From Methylobacterium sp. WSM2598 (lineage in GTDB: Bacteria > Pseudomonadota > Alphaproteobacteria > Rhizobiales > Beijerinckiaceae): DNA of 57,082 bases. The position numbers and the translations under genes were made by a program. The notes below the pieces were generated by a model. The model searched no databases. It was not told the origin of the DNA and worked only from the letters and a program-made list of their open reading frames with translations. Within the stretch, counting starts at the first letter, position 1. Each line of letters opens with the position of its first letter. Where the stretch lies: NCBI RefSeq assembly GCF_000379105.1, contig NZ_KB900609.1:6042684-6099765 (forward strand). The letters are read 5' to 3'. Shown one piece after another: positions 19,481 through 28,417 of this stretch.

Positions 19481-20920
19481 TCACGCGTCGAGGACCCAGG
19501 TGTCCTTGGTGCCCCCGCCCTGGCTCGAATTCACCACCAGCGATCCCTCCTTGAGCGCGACCCGGGTGAGGCCGCCCGGCACGATCCGGATCTCGTCGGC
19601 CCCCGTCAGCACGAAGGGCCGCAGGTCGACGTGGCGGGGGGCGACCCCGGAGGCCACGAAAGTCGGGCAGGTGGAGAGGGCGAGCGTCGGCTGGGCGATG
19701 AAGCCGTCCGGCGCGTGGCGCAGCTTGCGGGAGAACTCCTCGATCTCGCGCTTCGTCGCGTGCGGCCCCACCAGCATGCCGTACCCGCCCGAGCCGTTGA
19801 CCTCCTTGACAACGAGGTCGCCGAGATTGGCCAGCACGTGGGCGAGGGCGTCCTTCTCGCGGCAGCGCCAGGTCGGCACGTTGTGCAGGATCGGATCCTC
19901 GCCGGTGAAGAAGCGCACGATCTCCGGCATGTAGCTGTAGACCGCCTTGTCGTCCGCGATGCCGGTGCCGACCGCGTTGGCGAGCGTCACGCTGCCGCTC
20001 TGGTAGGCGCTCATCAGCCCGGGCACGCCCAGCACCGAATCGGGCCGGAACACCAGCGGGTCGAGGAAGTCGTCGTCGATGCGCCGGTAGATCACGTCGA
20101 CGCGCCGCGGCCCCTCGGTGGTCCGCATGTAGACCACGTCGTCCCTGGTGAAGAGGTCGGAGGCCTCGACCAGTTCCACCCCGAGCTTGTCGGCCAGGAA
20201 GGAGTGCTCGTAGAAGGCCGAGTTGAAGCGGCCGGGCGTGAGCAGCACGACCGTCGGGTCGCGGGCGGCGCTCTTGGGGGCGAGGCTGCGCAAGGTGGCG
20301 AGCAGCGCGTCCGGATAGGCCTCGACCGGCGAGACCCGGTGCTTCGAGAACAGTTCGGGGAAGAGGCGCAGCATCACCTCCCGGTTCTCCAGCATGTAGG
20401 AGACGCCGGACGGGGTGCGGGCGTTGTCCTCCAGCACGTAGAACTGGTCCTCGCCGGTGCGCACGATGTCGATGCCGGCGATGTGGACGTACTTGCCGTG
20501 CGGCACCTCGAAATCCCGCATCTCCAGCCGGTAATGCGGGTTGCGGTAGACGAGATCCCCGGGGATGATTCCGGCCTTGATGCATTCCTGCGGCCCGTAG
20601 ATGTCGGCCAGGAAGGCGTTCAGCGCCGTCACGCGCTGCTTCAGTCCGCGCTCCAGGAAGCCCCATTCGGGCTTGGTGAGCACCCGCGGAATGATGTCGA
20701 ACGGGATCAATCGCTCGGTCGATTCATTGTCCCCGTAAACCGCGAAGGTGATGCCGATGCGCCGGAAGAACAGCTCGGCCTGGCTGCGGCGCGTGTTGAA
20801 GTGCTCGGGCGGCGTCGAGTCGAGCCAAGTCTTCAGGGCCGCGTAGGCGCCGCGGACTGAGGATTGGTCGCGTCCGCTCCCGGGGATTCCGTTCATCTCG
20901 TCGAACGCGCTGAGCGGCAT
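19481..20920 (-). CDS. Circularly permuted ATP-grasp protein
   Basis: A predicted peptide-bond-forming ligase of the circularly permuted ATP-grasp family, 479 residues. Recognisable parts are FYVLEDNARTPSGVSYMLEN (metal and ATP site), KEVNGSGGYGMLVGP (glycine-rich nucleotide loop) and the end NSSQGGGTKDTWVLDA. It is the first gene of the Anbu cluster. Family knowledge suggests ATP-dependent ligation of amino acids or peptides. The ATG at 20920 has agaggg about 8 bases upstream; the longer frame to 20995 lacks a ribosome site. Confidence 0.93.
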   Translation of the reverse strand: MPLSAFDEMNGIPGSGRDQSSVRGAYAALKTWLDSTPPEHFNTRRSQAELFFRRIGITFAVYGDNESTERLIPFDIIPRVLTKPEWGFLERGLKQRVTALNAFLADIYGPQECIKAGIIPGDLVYRNPHYRLEMRDFEVPHGKYVHIAGIDIVRTGEDQFYVLEDNARTPSGVSYMLENREVMLRLFPELFSKHRVSPVEAYPDALLATLRSLAPKSAARDPTVVLLTPGRFNSAFYEHSFLADKLGVELVEASDLFTRDDVVYMRTTEGPRRVDVIYRRIDDDFLDPLVFRPDSVLGVPGLMSAYQSGSVTLANAVGTGIADDKAVYSYMPEIVRFFTGEDPILHNVPTWRCREKDALAHVLANLGDLVVKEVNGSGGYGMLVGPHATKREIEEFSRKLRHAPDGFIAQPTLALSTCPTFVASGVAPRHVDLRPFVLTGADEIRIVPGGLTRVALKEGSLVVNSSQGGGTKDTWVLDA

Positions 20921-21069
20921 GGGCGTCCCTCTGGTTGGCCCGGAAGCTAGACGCAAGACGGGGGCCAAGGCAAAGGAAATGCGCCGTTGGGGCATGGGGT
21001 TCGCGGGGATCGGGGTTGGCGGGGCCGAATCTTGCGATCAAATGCGAGCCGCCCCCTGCCCAATCCATG

Positions 21070-21129
21070 GGCAGGTCCGGTCATAGGCAAGTCCGGCCCT
21101 GGGCAAGTCCGGCCCTAGGCAAGTCCGGC
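21070..21129. repeat. 16-bp tandem repeat between the Anbu cluster and radC
   Basis: Three full units and one partial unit of ggcaagtccggccctg lie 35 bp past the radC stop, in the 243-bp gap between two minus-strand transcription units. No gene is visible in 20921-21163. Confidence 0.85.
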
Positions 21130-21163
21130 GCCGCGCCGGGTCGGGACCGGCCGGGCCGCGCCG

Positions 21164-21907
21164 TCAGATCAGCTTGAGACCCTTGAAGCTCGCGTGGCCG
21201 TCCCGCCCGACGATGATGTGGTCGTGCACGACGATGCCGAGGGGTTCGGCGGCCCCCACGATGTCCCGGGTCATGCGGATGTCCGCCTGCGACGGGCTCG
21301 GGTCGCCCGAGGGGTGGTTGTGCACCAGGATGAGGGCGGTGGCGGAGAGTTCGAGGGCGCGGCGGACCACCTCGCGGGGATAGACCGGGGTGTGGTCGAC
21401 GGTGCCGCGCCCCTGCACCTCGTCGGCGATCAGGCGGTTGCGCTTGTCGAGGAAGAGGATGCGGAACTCCTCGCGCGGCGCGAAGGCCATGGCGGCCCGG
21501 CAATAGTCGAGGACCGCGCTCCAGGAGGAGAGGAGCGGGCGGTCGGCGACGGCGCCGCGGGCGAGCCGCCGTCCCGCCGCCTCCAGGATCTTGAGATCGG
21601 CCACGACCGCGGGCCCGATGCCGTCGATCTCGGCGAGGCGCTCGGCCGGGGCGGTGATCACCTCGGCGAAGCTGCCGAAGCGGGCGATCAGCGCCTTGGC
21701 GATCGGCTTGACGTCGCGGCGCGGGATCGAGCGGAACAGGACGAGTTCGAGGAACTCGTAGTCGGGCAGCGTGTCGCCCTGCGCGAAGCGCGCCCGCAGC
21801 CGCTCGCGGTGCCCGTGGTAGTGGGGCGCCTCGCCGGGAGCCTCTGCCAGGCCCCCGGGCCGCTCCGGCGGCCTGCCTGGCCGCTCCGGCGGCCTGCCGC
21901 GGCGCAT
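21164..21907 (-). CDS. radC: RadC-family JAB/MPN domain protein
   Basis: The product has 247 residues. It has an N-terminal helix-hairpin-helix part (EIDGIGPAVVADLKILEAAG) and a C-terminal JAMM metalloprotease-like domain with the zinc motif HNHPSGDPSPSQAD. The family name is historical; a role in DNA repair is doubtful and the real activity is unknown. Residues 5-17 contain a repeated RPPERPGG-type motif produced by a duplicated 21-bp piece. It begins 8 bp after the map stop and is probably cotranscribed with it. Confidence 0.9.
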   Translation of the reverse strand: MRRGRPPERPGRPPERPGGLAEAPGEAPHYHGHRERLRARFAQGDTLPDYEFLELVLFRSIPRRDVKPIAKALIARFGSFAEVITAPAERLAEIDGIGPAVVADLKILEAAGRRLARGAVADRPLLSSWSAVLDYCRAAMAFAPREEFRILFLDKRNRLIADEVQGRGTVDHTPVYPREVVRRALELSATALILVHNHPSGDPSPSQADIRMTRDIVGAAEPLGIVVHDHIIVGRDGHASFKGLKLI

Positions 21908-21915
21908 GGCCCCGC

Positions 21916-22740
21916 TCAGGCGGGCGGGCGCGGCAGGTCGAGGCCCTTGGGCGACAGGGTGAAGATCTCGACCCCCGTCTCCGTCACCGCCACCGTGTGC
22001 TCGAACTGGGCCGAGAGCGAGCGGTCGCGGGTGACGGCGGTCCAGCCGTCGGAGAGCACCTTCACGTGGGGCCGGCCGAGATTGATCATCGGCTCGACGG
22101 TGAAGAACTGGCCGGGGCGCAGCACCACGCTGTAGCTCGGCTCGACGTAGTGCAGGATGGTGGGCGCGTCGTGGTAGCTGCGCCCGAGGCCGTGGCCGCA
22201 GAAGTCGCGCACCACCGAGCAGCGCTCGGCCTCCGCGTAGGCCTGGATCGCCGCGCCGATGTCGTTGGTGGTGGCGCCGGGCTTGATCGCCGCGATGCCG
22301 CGCATCATCGCCTCGTGGGTGATCTCGCACAGGCGCGCGGCCCGCCGCGGCACCTCTCCCACATAGGCCATGCGGCTGGAATCGCCGTGCCAGCCGTCGA
22401 CGATCAGGCAGATGTCGAGGTTGACGATGTCGCCCTCGCGCAGGGGCTTGTCGTTCGGGATGCCGTGGCAGACGACGTGGTTGATCGAGGTGCAGATCGA
22501 TTTCGGGTAGCCGCGGTAGAACAGCGAGGCCGGATAGGCGCCGTGGTCCATCGCGAAGGTGTAGGCGAGTTGGTCGAGGGCCTCGGTGGTGACGCCGGGC
22601 GCCACCGCCTCCATGAGCAGGTCGAGGGCCTCGGCGGTGAGCCGGCCGGCCTTGCGCATTGCCTCGAAGGCCTCCGCCCCGTGGATCGGCGGCTCCTGGC
22701 GGCGGCCGGTCTCGGCCGTCCTCTGCTCGTCACGACTCAT
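21916..22740 (-). CDS. map: Methionine aminopeptidase, type I
   Basis: MAP removes the N-terminal Met from new proteins. The 274-residue product has the five metal ligands: two Asp in NLDICLIVDGWHGDSSRM, His in FCGHGLGRSYHDAP, Glu in FFTVEPM and Glu in SAQFEHTVAV. An N-terminal extension of about 20 residues precedes the pita-bread fold. Its action is consistent with Thr exposure on Anbu, but that is general and not evidence of a link. Confidence 0.96.
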   Translation of the reverse strand: MSRDEQRTAETGRRQEPPIHGAEAFEAMRKAGRLTAEALDLLMEAVAPGVTTEALDQLAYTFAMDHGAYPASLFYRGYPKSICTSINHVVCHGIPNDKPLREGDIVNLDICLIVDGWHGDSSRMAYVGEVPRRAARLCEITHEAMMRGIAAIKPGATTNDIGAAIQAYAEAERCSVVRDFCGHGLGRSYHDAPTILHYVEPSYSVVLRPGQFFTVEPMINLGRPHVKVLSDGWTAVTRDRSLSAQFEHTVAVTETGVEIFTLSPKGLDLPRPPA

Positions 22741-22883
22741 GGAACCGGATCCGGCTTGACGGGGTGCGCGGGCTGCGGGCGTGCGGTGGATGTAGGCTCT
22801 TCCGGCACGGAAGCCAAGCGCGCCGCGGCGCGCACCGCCGCATGTCTCCCCCGCGCGCGGCGCCCCGCGCCGCGGGCCCGCGC

Positions 22884-23183
22884 TCAGCGGGGATCGACCC
22901 AGGGCGCCGGCGCGGCCCGGGCGACCCGGGCCGGCGGGGCGGCCCGCGCGGGCCGCGCCGTCCGCACCCGCGCGGCGCGGCGGCGCAGGTGCCGGCGGGG
23001 CTTGGCGGTCTCGCCCCAGGCGGCGCCCACCAGCCCGCCGACCACGGCGCCGATCGGCCCGGCCACGACGGCCCCGGCCACGACCCCGGCGCCGGCCCCG
23101 ATCGCCGTGCTGCTCTGGGCGAGGCCCGGCCGCGGCACCAGGAGCGCGGCCGCGGCGGCCCCCGCGATGATCCAGCGCCTCAT
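22884..23183 (-). CDS. Small exported glycine-zipper-like protein
   Basis: A 99-residue product with a clear signal peptide (MRRWIIAGAAAAALLVPRPGLAQ). A hydrophobic Gly/Ala-rich stretch follows (about 28-55, GAGAGVVAGAVVAGPIGAVV), typical of glycine-zipper membrane proteins, and then a basic Ala/Pro/Arg-rich tail. It is probably an envelope protein of unknown function. It is divergent from the zinc-finger gene. Confidence 0.6.
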   Translation of the reverse strand: MRRWIIAGAAAAALLVPRPGLAQSSTAIGAGAGVVAGAVVAGPIGAVVGGLVGAAWGETAKPRRHLRRRAARVRTARPARAAPPARVARAAPAPWVDPR

Positions 23184-23335
23184 GCGGGTCCCCCTCGTCC
23201 TCGCGCCTGTCGATGGCGGAGCCGTCGCAGGGGATCGTGTCGAAAGCAGGACCGGCGACGCGCCGCCCCCTAGGCGCCCCGGGCGGGAGGGGCTAGAGGG
23301 ACGCCGAGAGCCAAGCTCCAGGCAGGATCCCCGCG

Positions 23336-23593
23336 ATGGCAGACAAGGCCGTACCCCACTTCCACAACCAGGACGGCGCCCGCGTCATCCACGTCGGTTC
23401 GAAGGAGTTCATGTGCATCGGGGCGCTGCCGCCCTTCGACCACCCGCACGTGTTCCTCGACATGGGGGCGGAGAGCGAGATCATCTGCCAGTACTGCTCG
23501 ACGCTGTACCGCTACCGCGGCGACCTGAAGCCGGGCACGGCCGACCCGGCCTCGGCGGTCTGGGACGATCGCGCCCGCCTTGCCGCCGAATAA
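23336..23593 (+). CDS. Zinc-finger protein, NDUFS6-like CHCC domain
   Basis: An 85-residue protein with the zinc-binding arrangement Cys27-x8-His36 ... Cys51-x2-Cys54 of the CHCC zinc-finger family (related to NDUFS6 of respiratory complex I). It starts MADKAVPHFHNQDG. The role in bacteria is unclear; an assembly factor or minor subunit of complex I is possible. Its end overlaps the following monooxygenase start by 14 bp. Confidence 0.85.
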   Translation: MADKAVPHFHNQDGARVIHVGSKEFMCIGALPPFDHPHVFLDMGAESEIICQYCSTLYRYRGDLKPGTADPASAVWDDRARLAAE

Positions 23594-24800
23594 GCCGCTC
23601 CCGGACGGGCCGGGCCTCCGGATCGCGATCGCCGGGGCGGGGATCGGCGGGCTGACCGCCGCCCTGGCGCTCGCGGCGCGCGGCCACACGGTCACCCTCG
23701 TCGAGCGCCGCACCGCCTTCAGCGAGGTCGGGGCGGGGCTGCAGCTCTCGCCCAATGCGAGCCGGCTCCTGACCGATCTCGGCCTCGGGCCGGCCCTGCG
23801 CCGGGTGGCGGGCGAGCCCGCCCGGGTGCGGATCCGCGGCCTGGCGAGCGGGCGGACGATCGGCGAGGTCGCGCTCGGCGCGGCGATGCGCGAGCGCTTC
23901 GGGGCGCCCTACCTGGTGATCCACCGGGCGGACCTGCAGACGATCCTGCTCGACGCGGTGCGCGGCCGGCCCGGCATCCGGCTCCTGGTCGGGCGCGCCG
24001 CGACGGGGTTCCGCGAGACGGCCTCGGGCGCGAGCCTGACGGTGGAGAGCGCGGGCGGCCGGGCCGAGACCCTCGAGGCCGACCTCGTCGTCGCGGCGGA
24101 CGGAATCCGCTCGGCCCTGCGGGCGCGCCTCGACGGGGGTGCGCTGCGGCCGGTCGGGGCGGCGGCCTGGCGCGCGACGCTGCCGCGCGGCCAAGCGCCG
24201 GGCGCCCTCCAGGGGGACGAGACCGGCCTCTGGCTCGGCCGCGGCCGGCACGTGGTGCATTACCCGATCGCCGGCGGCGAGCGGATCAACGTCGTGGCGG
24301 TCCTGCCGGACCGGCGCGACGAGGCGGATTGGAGCGCCCCGGGCGATCCGGCCCGGCTGCGCGCGGGGTTCGCGGACGCCGCGGCCCCGCTCGCCGAGCT
24401 GCTGGCGCAGCCGCGGGACTGGCTGGTCTGGACCCTGGCGGACCGGCCGGCGGCCCGGCCGATGGCCCGCGGGCGGCTCGCGCTCCTCGGCGACGCGGCC
24501 CATCCGGTGCTGCCCTTCCTGGCCCAGGGGGCGGCGCTGGCGATCGAGGACGCGGCGGTGCTCGCCGCCTGCCTGGCGGGCGCCCCGGTGCCGCAGGCCC
24601 TCGCGGCCTACGCGGCCGCGCGCCGCCCGCGGGCGCGCCAGGTTCAGCGTCAGGCGCGCCGCAACGGGCGCGTCTACCACGCGGGCGGGCTGGTGGCGGC
24701 GGCCCGCGACGCCGTGATGGCCCGGCTCGGCCCCGCCCGCATGACCGAGCGCTACGCCTGGCTGTACGGCTGGAGGCCGGCCGAACCGACCGGCGCTTGA
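23580..24800 (+). CDS. FAD-dependent monooxygenase (salicylate/3-hydroxybenzoate hydroxylase-like)
   Basis: A group A flavin monooxygenase of 406 residues. It has the GxGxxG motif IAIAGAGIGGLTAALALA near residue 14, the central DG motif (LVVAADGIRSALRARL) and the GD motif LLGDAAHPVLPFLAQGAALA. These bind FAD and NAD(P)H. The aromatic or ubiquinone-like substrate cannot be inferred. The start is a TTG (23580) overlapping the zinc-finger gene; no ATG or GTG occurs before the FAD motif, so TTG is the only sensible start. Confidence 0.87.
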   Translation: MPPNKPLPDGPGLRIAIAGAGIGGLTAALALAARGHTVTLVERRTAFSEVGAGLQLSPNASRLLTDLGLGPALRRVAGEPARVRIRGLASGRTIGEVALGAAMRERFGAPYLVIHRADLQTILLDAVRGRPGIRLLVGRAATGFRETASGASLTVESAGGRAETLEADLVVAADGIRSALRARLDGGALRPVGAAAWRATLPRGQAPGALQGDETGLWLGRGRHVVHYPIAGGERINVVAVLPDRRDEADWSAPGDPARLRAGFADAAAPLAELLAQPRDWLVWTLADRPAARPMARGRLALLGDAAHPVLPFLAQGAALAIEDAAVLAACLAGAPVPQALAAYAAARRPRARQVQRQARRNGRVYHAGGLVAAARDAVMARLGPARMTERYAWLYGWRPAEPTGA

Positions 24801-24834
24801 TCTGCGCCCCGGCGCCGGGGTAACCGGGGCGGGC

Positions 24835-24921
<87 letters not shown>

Positions 24922-24993
24922 GCCTCGGGCCGCATCCTCGCCCGGCACCGCCGGCCCGCTCCGCCCGCCAGCCGGCGGCGTTCCGCCCGACGC

Positions 24994-25968
24994 TCACTCG
25001 ACCAGTTCGCTCGCCCGAGCGAGCGCGGAGGGAGGCACCTCGAGGCCGAGGTAATCGGCCGTCCTCAGATTGAAGACGTAATCGAACTTGATCGGTTGCT
25101 CGATCGGCAGGTCTCGCGGATGAGAGCCGCGCAGGATCTTCGCGACGTAGGAGGCCGAGCGCCGGAACATGTCGTAGAAGTCGGGACCGTACCCGACCAA
25201 GCCACCGGCTTTCACGTACGGCCCCTCTCCGATCGACGCCAACCTGTGCTTTAGGCAGAGGTTCGCCAACGTCCGCACGTTGTCCGTGAGCAAGGCGTCG
25301 TGGATCAGCGACACCGCACCGACGCGGCTGCTCGCGATCGTGGCGAAGGCCGCCTCGAATTCCTGCGGGGACTGGATTGCGACGGGCCTGAGTTCCACGC
25401 CGAGGGAGCGGGCGGTGGATCCGAGCGCCCGCAGATCGGGCTGGGCGACGGGGTTGGCGACGTTGAACACGGTCGCGAGGCTGGTCAGCCCGGGGATGCA
25501 CTCCTTGAGGATCTCCAGGCGTTTCGCGGAGATCTGAGGCGCAAAGAAGCTCAAGCCGGTGATGGTGCCGCCGGGATGCGCGAGGCTGTCCACCAAACCG
25601 GTCATCGCGATGTCGCTGGTCGTCGCCACCACGATCGGCACGTCTCGCGAGGCCTGCTTGAGCGCGGCCGTCGCGGGGTAGCCGTGCGTGACGATGACGT
25701 TGGGCCGGCTATCGACCAATTCGCGCGCAAGCGCGGCAAGCCGCACGTAATCGCCGAGCGCCCACCGAAAATCGAGAACGACGTCCCTGCCGTCCTCGTA
25801 CCCCAATTCCCGCAATCCGAGCTTCAGGGACTCGACCTGCCGCGCGTAGCCATTCGGCGTGGCCGCACCCAGGAAGCCGATTCGCGGCAGCACCGGCTGG
25901 GATCGCGCCAGCATGGGGCGGCTCACAGAGGCGGCGCCCAAAGTCGCCAGAAACTGACGCCGTTTCAT
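24994..25968 (-). CDS. Substrate-binding protein of an ABC transporter (ABC_sub_bind family), Tat signal
   Basis: A 324-residue periplasmic binding protein of the TrpX-like/DUF534 family. The N-terminus MKRRQFLATLGAASVSRPM has the twin-arginine pattern. Typical family segments are IGFLGAATP, VIVTHGYPATAALKQAS, DVPIVVATTSD and GLSFFAPQISAKRLEILKE. The ligand is unknown; no permease or ATPase gene is adjacent. The base composition is visibly lower in GC than the neighbours and the gene sits beside a tRNA, which suggests acquisition. The ATG at 25968 fits the Tat signal; the frame continues to 26097. Confidence 0.85.
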   Translation of the reverse strand: MKRRQFLATLGAASVSRPMLARSQPVLPRIGFLGAATPNGYARQVESLKLGLRELGYEDGRDVVLDFRWALGDYVRLAALARELVDSRPNVIVTHGYPATAALKQASRDVPIVVATTSDIAMTGLVDSLAHPGGTITGLSFFAPQISAKRLEILKECIPGLTSLATVFNVANPVAQPDLRALGSTARSLGVELRPVAIQSPQEFEAAFATIASSRVGAVSLIHDALLTDNVRTLANLCLKHRLASIGEGPYVKAGGLVGYGPDFYDMFRRSASYVAKILRGSHPRDLPIEQPIKFDYVFNLRTADYLGLEVPPSALARASELVE

Positions 25969-26431
25969 CTTCGCACCGCCCGGGTCTGGGGCTCCACTCC
26001 GCACTTGGTCCGTACAGTCGGTCCGCACCAGCAAGACTGCCGATACCGGGTTGGTTCCTCGCTCCGCGAGCCAAGTGCCGGTTGGTCCCACGGCCAAGCG
26101 CTGCTCTGCTTCGGGTTCGGCCGGATCGGCGCGGGCGAACCGCCGCGAGGCCGAACGCGCGGGCCAAGCGCGCCGGCGCGCAGCCGGGCCGGACCGGCGT
26201 CAGCAGCCGCGGGGAGGAGACCTGCCTCGCGCCTCGGGGAACGCGGCCGCTCCGGTCGCGAGCGGGCACCGGACCCCGTCCGCCGTCGGGAGCGGAGGGT
26301 CCGCACCGCCCCGCGCGCGGCCACGGTAGAGGACGGGCGCCAGGACCGGGAGGACGCAGCCTCCATGGACGCCGCGCAGGGCCGAGGCGAGACCCCGCAT
26401 CGGAGGGGCCGCGCCGGCCGCGACGCCGCAA
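25969..26431. other. Gene-poor stretch after the binding-protein gene
   Basis: No frame here has a ribosome site or a recognisable motif. The GC-rich shadow frames contain mainly Arg, Ala and Pro. I see nothing reliable in it. Confidence 0.5.
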
Positions 26432-26731
26432 TCAGGCCGCCGGCAGGGGAATCCCCGGCACGGCCCGGGGCGCACCGGCCTCGGGCGGCGGCACCAGGAC
26501 GGGCGCGCGCGGCGCCGCGTCCGGCGCGTTGTAGGGGCGATTGTAGCAGAGCCGGACGGCGATCCAGAACGCCTCCCGCTCCTCGGCGCTGAGGTGACTC
26601 AGGCAGCCGGCGAGGAGGGCTTCGCCGGCGCTCGCCCAGGCCGCGCGCTGCTTGGCCGTCAGGCTCTCGATCGGCGCCCGAGCGCCCGCGAGCCCCTGGT
26701 CGGAGAGGTCATGATCATGAAGCGCCTGCAC
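26432..26731 (-). CDS. Hypothetical protein, doubtful
   Basis: A 99-residue frame from a GTG at 26731. The middle part (AKQRAAWASAGEALLAGCL, then SAEEREAFWIAVRLCYNRPY) looks like a real amphipathic helical domain, followed by a Pro-rich tail. The frame is open upstream to 26986, but that part looks non-coding. No ribosome site is seen. Function unknown. Confidence 0.35.
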   Translation of the reverse strand: MQALHDHDLSDQGLAGARAPIESLTAKQRAAWASAGEALLAGCLSHLSAEEREAFWIAVRLCYNRPYNAPDAAPRAPVLVPPPEAGAPRAVPGIPLPAA

Positions 26732-26971
26732 CGCACCGCCCCGTGCTGTTGGAGGTCGCCCACTCAACGCACGAAGCCTGACGGCGATCCCGCAATGCGG
26801 CAAGTTGGCCGCCACCCGCACCGCGTCCCCGGGACGAGGAGCCCGGGTTCGGCACCGCGGCCCGCGCGCCCGCTGCCGCGAGGCCCGCCCCGTGCGCCTC
26901 GGCTTTCTGGCTGAACCGTTCGCGAGGCGCGGCGTTGCCATGCTCGTCGGGGATGACGCACGAGGCAGGGA

Positions 26972-27193
26972 ATGCGGCGCGGACACGGAACGGGACTCAG
27001 GATCGCGGCGATCTGGGTCGCGATGATGACGGCGACCGCGCTGGTGAGGGCGGCCGTCGCGGGCCCGGCCGGGATCAGTCTGGAGCAGCTGACCCGCTCA
27101 GCCCCGATCCAGGCTCCCGTCACGGCCAAGAAGCGGTCGCGCACCGCCGATCACCGCAAGGACGAGGCGGCCGCGGCGCGACGCACGGAGTGA
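26972..27193 (+). CDS. Hypothetical small exported protein, doubtful
   Basis: A 73-residue frame with a plausible ribosome site (aggcaggga directly upstream). The N-terminus is signal-like (GLRIAAIWVAMMTATALVRAAVAG) and the tail is basic and charged. I recognise no family. It lies in the gene-poor region between the binding protein and lexA. Confidence 0.35.
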   Translation: MRRGHGTGLRIAAIWVAMMTATALVRAAVAGPAGISLEQLTRSAPIQAPVTAKKRSRTADHRKDEAAAARRTE

Positions 27194-27394
27194 GGGCCGG
27201 CCGCGCCTCGCCCGGATCGGGCGGCGGCGAGCCCGGTGCCGCGCCTGCGCCCCTCGCAAGTGATCCGGGCACTGGTGCGGGCCGTCGCGGCGTCCCCGTC
27301 CGGCGCTCTCCCGGCGCGCCCCGGCGCAGGGCCGGACCGCGTTGACCCGCCCGTCGATCTGTGGAACCAGCCCGCCGGGACCGAGGGGAAGAGG

Positions 27395-27902
27395 ATGTCT
27401 GAGAGCGACACCCTGGCGCAGGCGCTCGCCGACGTGAGCCAGCGGCGGGCCGCGCTGGAAGCCGAGTACGAGCGCATCGGCAGCGAGCTGGCGAAGCTCC
27501 GCCTCGCCGAGAACGCGCTGCGGGCGATCGTCGACGACACCGACCTGCCGCTCGCCGGACTGGCGGGCACCGCCGGCCTGCCGCTCGCGGGAGCCGGCCG
27601 AGGCGGCGAGGACGGTCGGGCGCGGCAGCCGCGGGCCGCGGGCGAACTCGGCCAAGGGGCGCCTCAAGGCGCTGCTGGAGGGCGCCGGACCGCAGGGCCT
27701 GACCAGCGCGCAGATCGCCCGCCAGCTGCCGGACGTCGCGCCTGGGACCCTCAACACCTATCTCAGCGTCATGGTCGCGGGCGGCGAGGCCGTCCGGGCC
27801 GGGGAATTCTACCGGGGCGTTCGCCCCGCCGAGGCCGCCCTGTCCGACGAGCCCGACGAGGCGGCGCCCGACGGGGAGGCCGGCGCCGACCTCGCCGGAT
27901 GA
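27395..27902 (+). pseudogene. Frameshifted gene for a helical/helix-turn-helix-like protein
   Basis: The first part reads from ATG 27395 (MSESDTLAQALADVSQRRAA, a coiled-coil-like region with AEYERIGSELAKLRLAENAL). After about residue 65 this frame turns into Arg/Gly-rich noise. The next frame then carries a convincing continuation: SAKGRLKALLEGAGPQGLTS, then AQIARQLPDVAPGTLNTYLS, ending DLAG at the TGA 27900-27902. One surplus base in the run ggg at 27589-27591 would explain the break. The second half looks like a winged-helix DNA-binding domain. It may be a real lesion, a sequencing error or a recoding site. Confidence 0.6.
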
Positions 27903-27981
27903 CGCCTGCCGCCGTCGCGTGACCGGACGCTGCGGCACGTGCTAGGCTCCCCCGCGGGAGCCGCACGGGCGGGACGTCGCG

Positions 27982-28290
27982 ATGGATGTCGACGCGCTTC
28001 TCCGCGAGATCAGCCGCCGGATCGTCGAGATCGAGCTGCGGTCGACGGCCCTCGCCGCGCGGGTGGCGCAGCTCGCCAGCCTCGGTCTCGAGGCCGGCGA
28101 GGTGGAGCAGCGGCTCTGGGCCGCCATCGACGCCCTGACGGTGCTGCGCTGCGAGCAGTGGATCCTCCAGGGGCTGCGAGGCGCGGACCGCGCGGACGAG
28201 ATCCTCGCCAGGGCCGCCGCGTGCGACGAGGACGCCGCGGCCCGCCTCCGGGCGCGGACCGAGGTGACGCGGGACGGCGCCGGATCCTGA
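27982..28290 (+). CDS. Hypothetical protein
   Basis: A 102-residue, mostly helical, acidic-basic protein (MDVDALLREISRRIVEIELR...) without signal peptide or known motif. The codon pattern looks coding (few Arg/Pro-rich runs) and a gggac site precedes the ATG by about 7 bases. It lies 80 bp after the frameshifted gene and 127 bp before lexA. Function unknown. Confidence 0.5.
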   Translation: MDVDALLREISRRIVEIELRSTALAARVAQLASLGLEAGEVEQRLWAAIDALTVLRCEQWILQGLRGADRADEILARAAACDEDAAARLRARTEVTRDGAGS

Positions 28291-28342
28291 GCCGGCCCGA
28301 ATCCGGCCCGACGCAAGTCGACCTGCGCCGCAACGGCTTGCG

Positions 28343-28357
28343 GAACACTTGAAGAAC
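28343..28357 (+). promoter_or_regulatory. LexA operator 1
   Basis: GAAC-N7-GAAC (gaac acttgaa gaac) is the alphaproteobacterial SOS box, 61 bp before the lexA start. It indicates autoregulation. Confidence 0.85.
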
Positions 28358-28366
28358 GCTTAACCT

Positions 28367-28381
28367 GTTCGCGATTTGTAC
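28367..28381 (+). promoter_or_regulatory. LexA operator 2 (one mismatch)
   Basis: GTTC-N7-GTAC (gttc gcgattt gtac) differs by one base from GTTC-N7-GTTC and lies between the first box and the lexA ATG. Two adjacent sites suggest cooperative or graded repression. Confidence 0.65.
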
Positions 28382-28417
28382 CATGTCGCGCGTCGGCGCA
28401 GGCGATGAGAGTGACCC

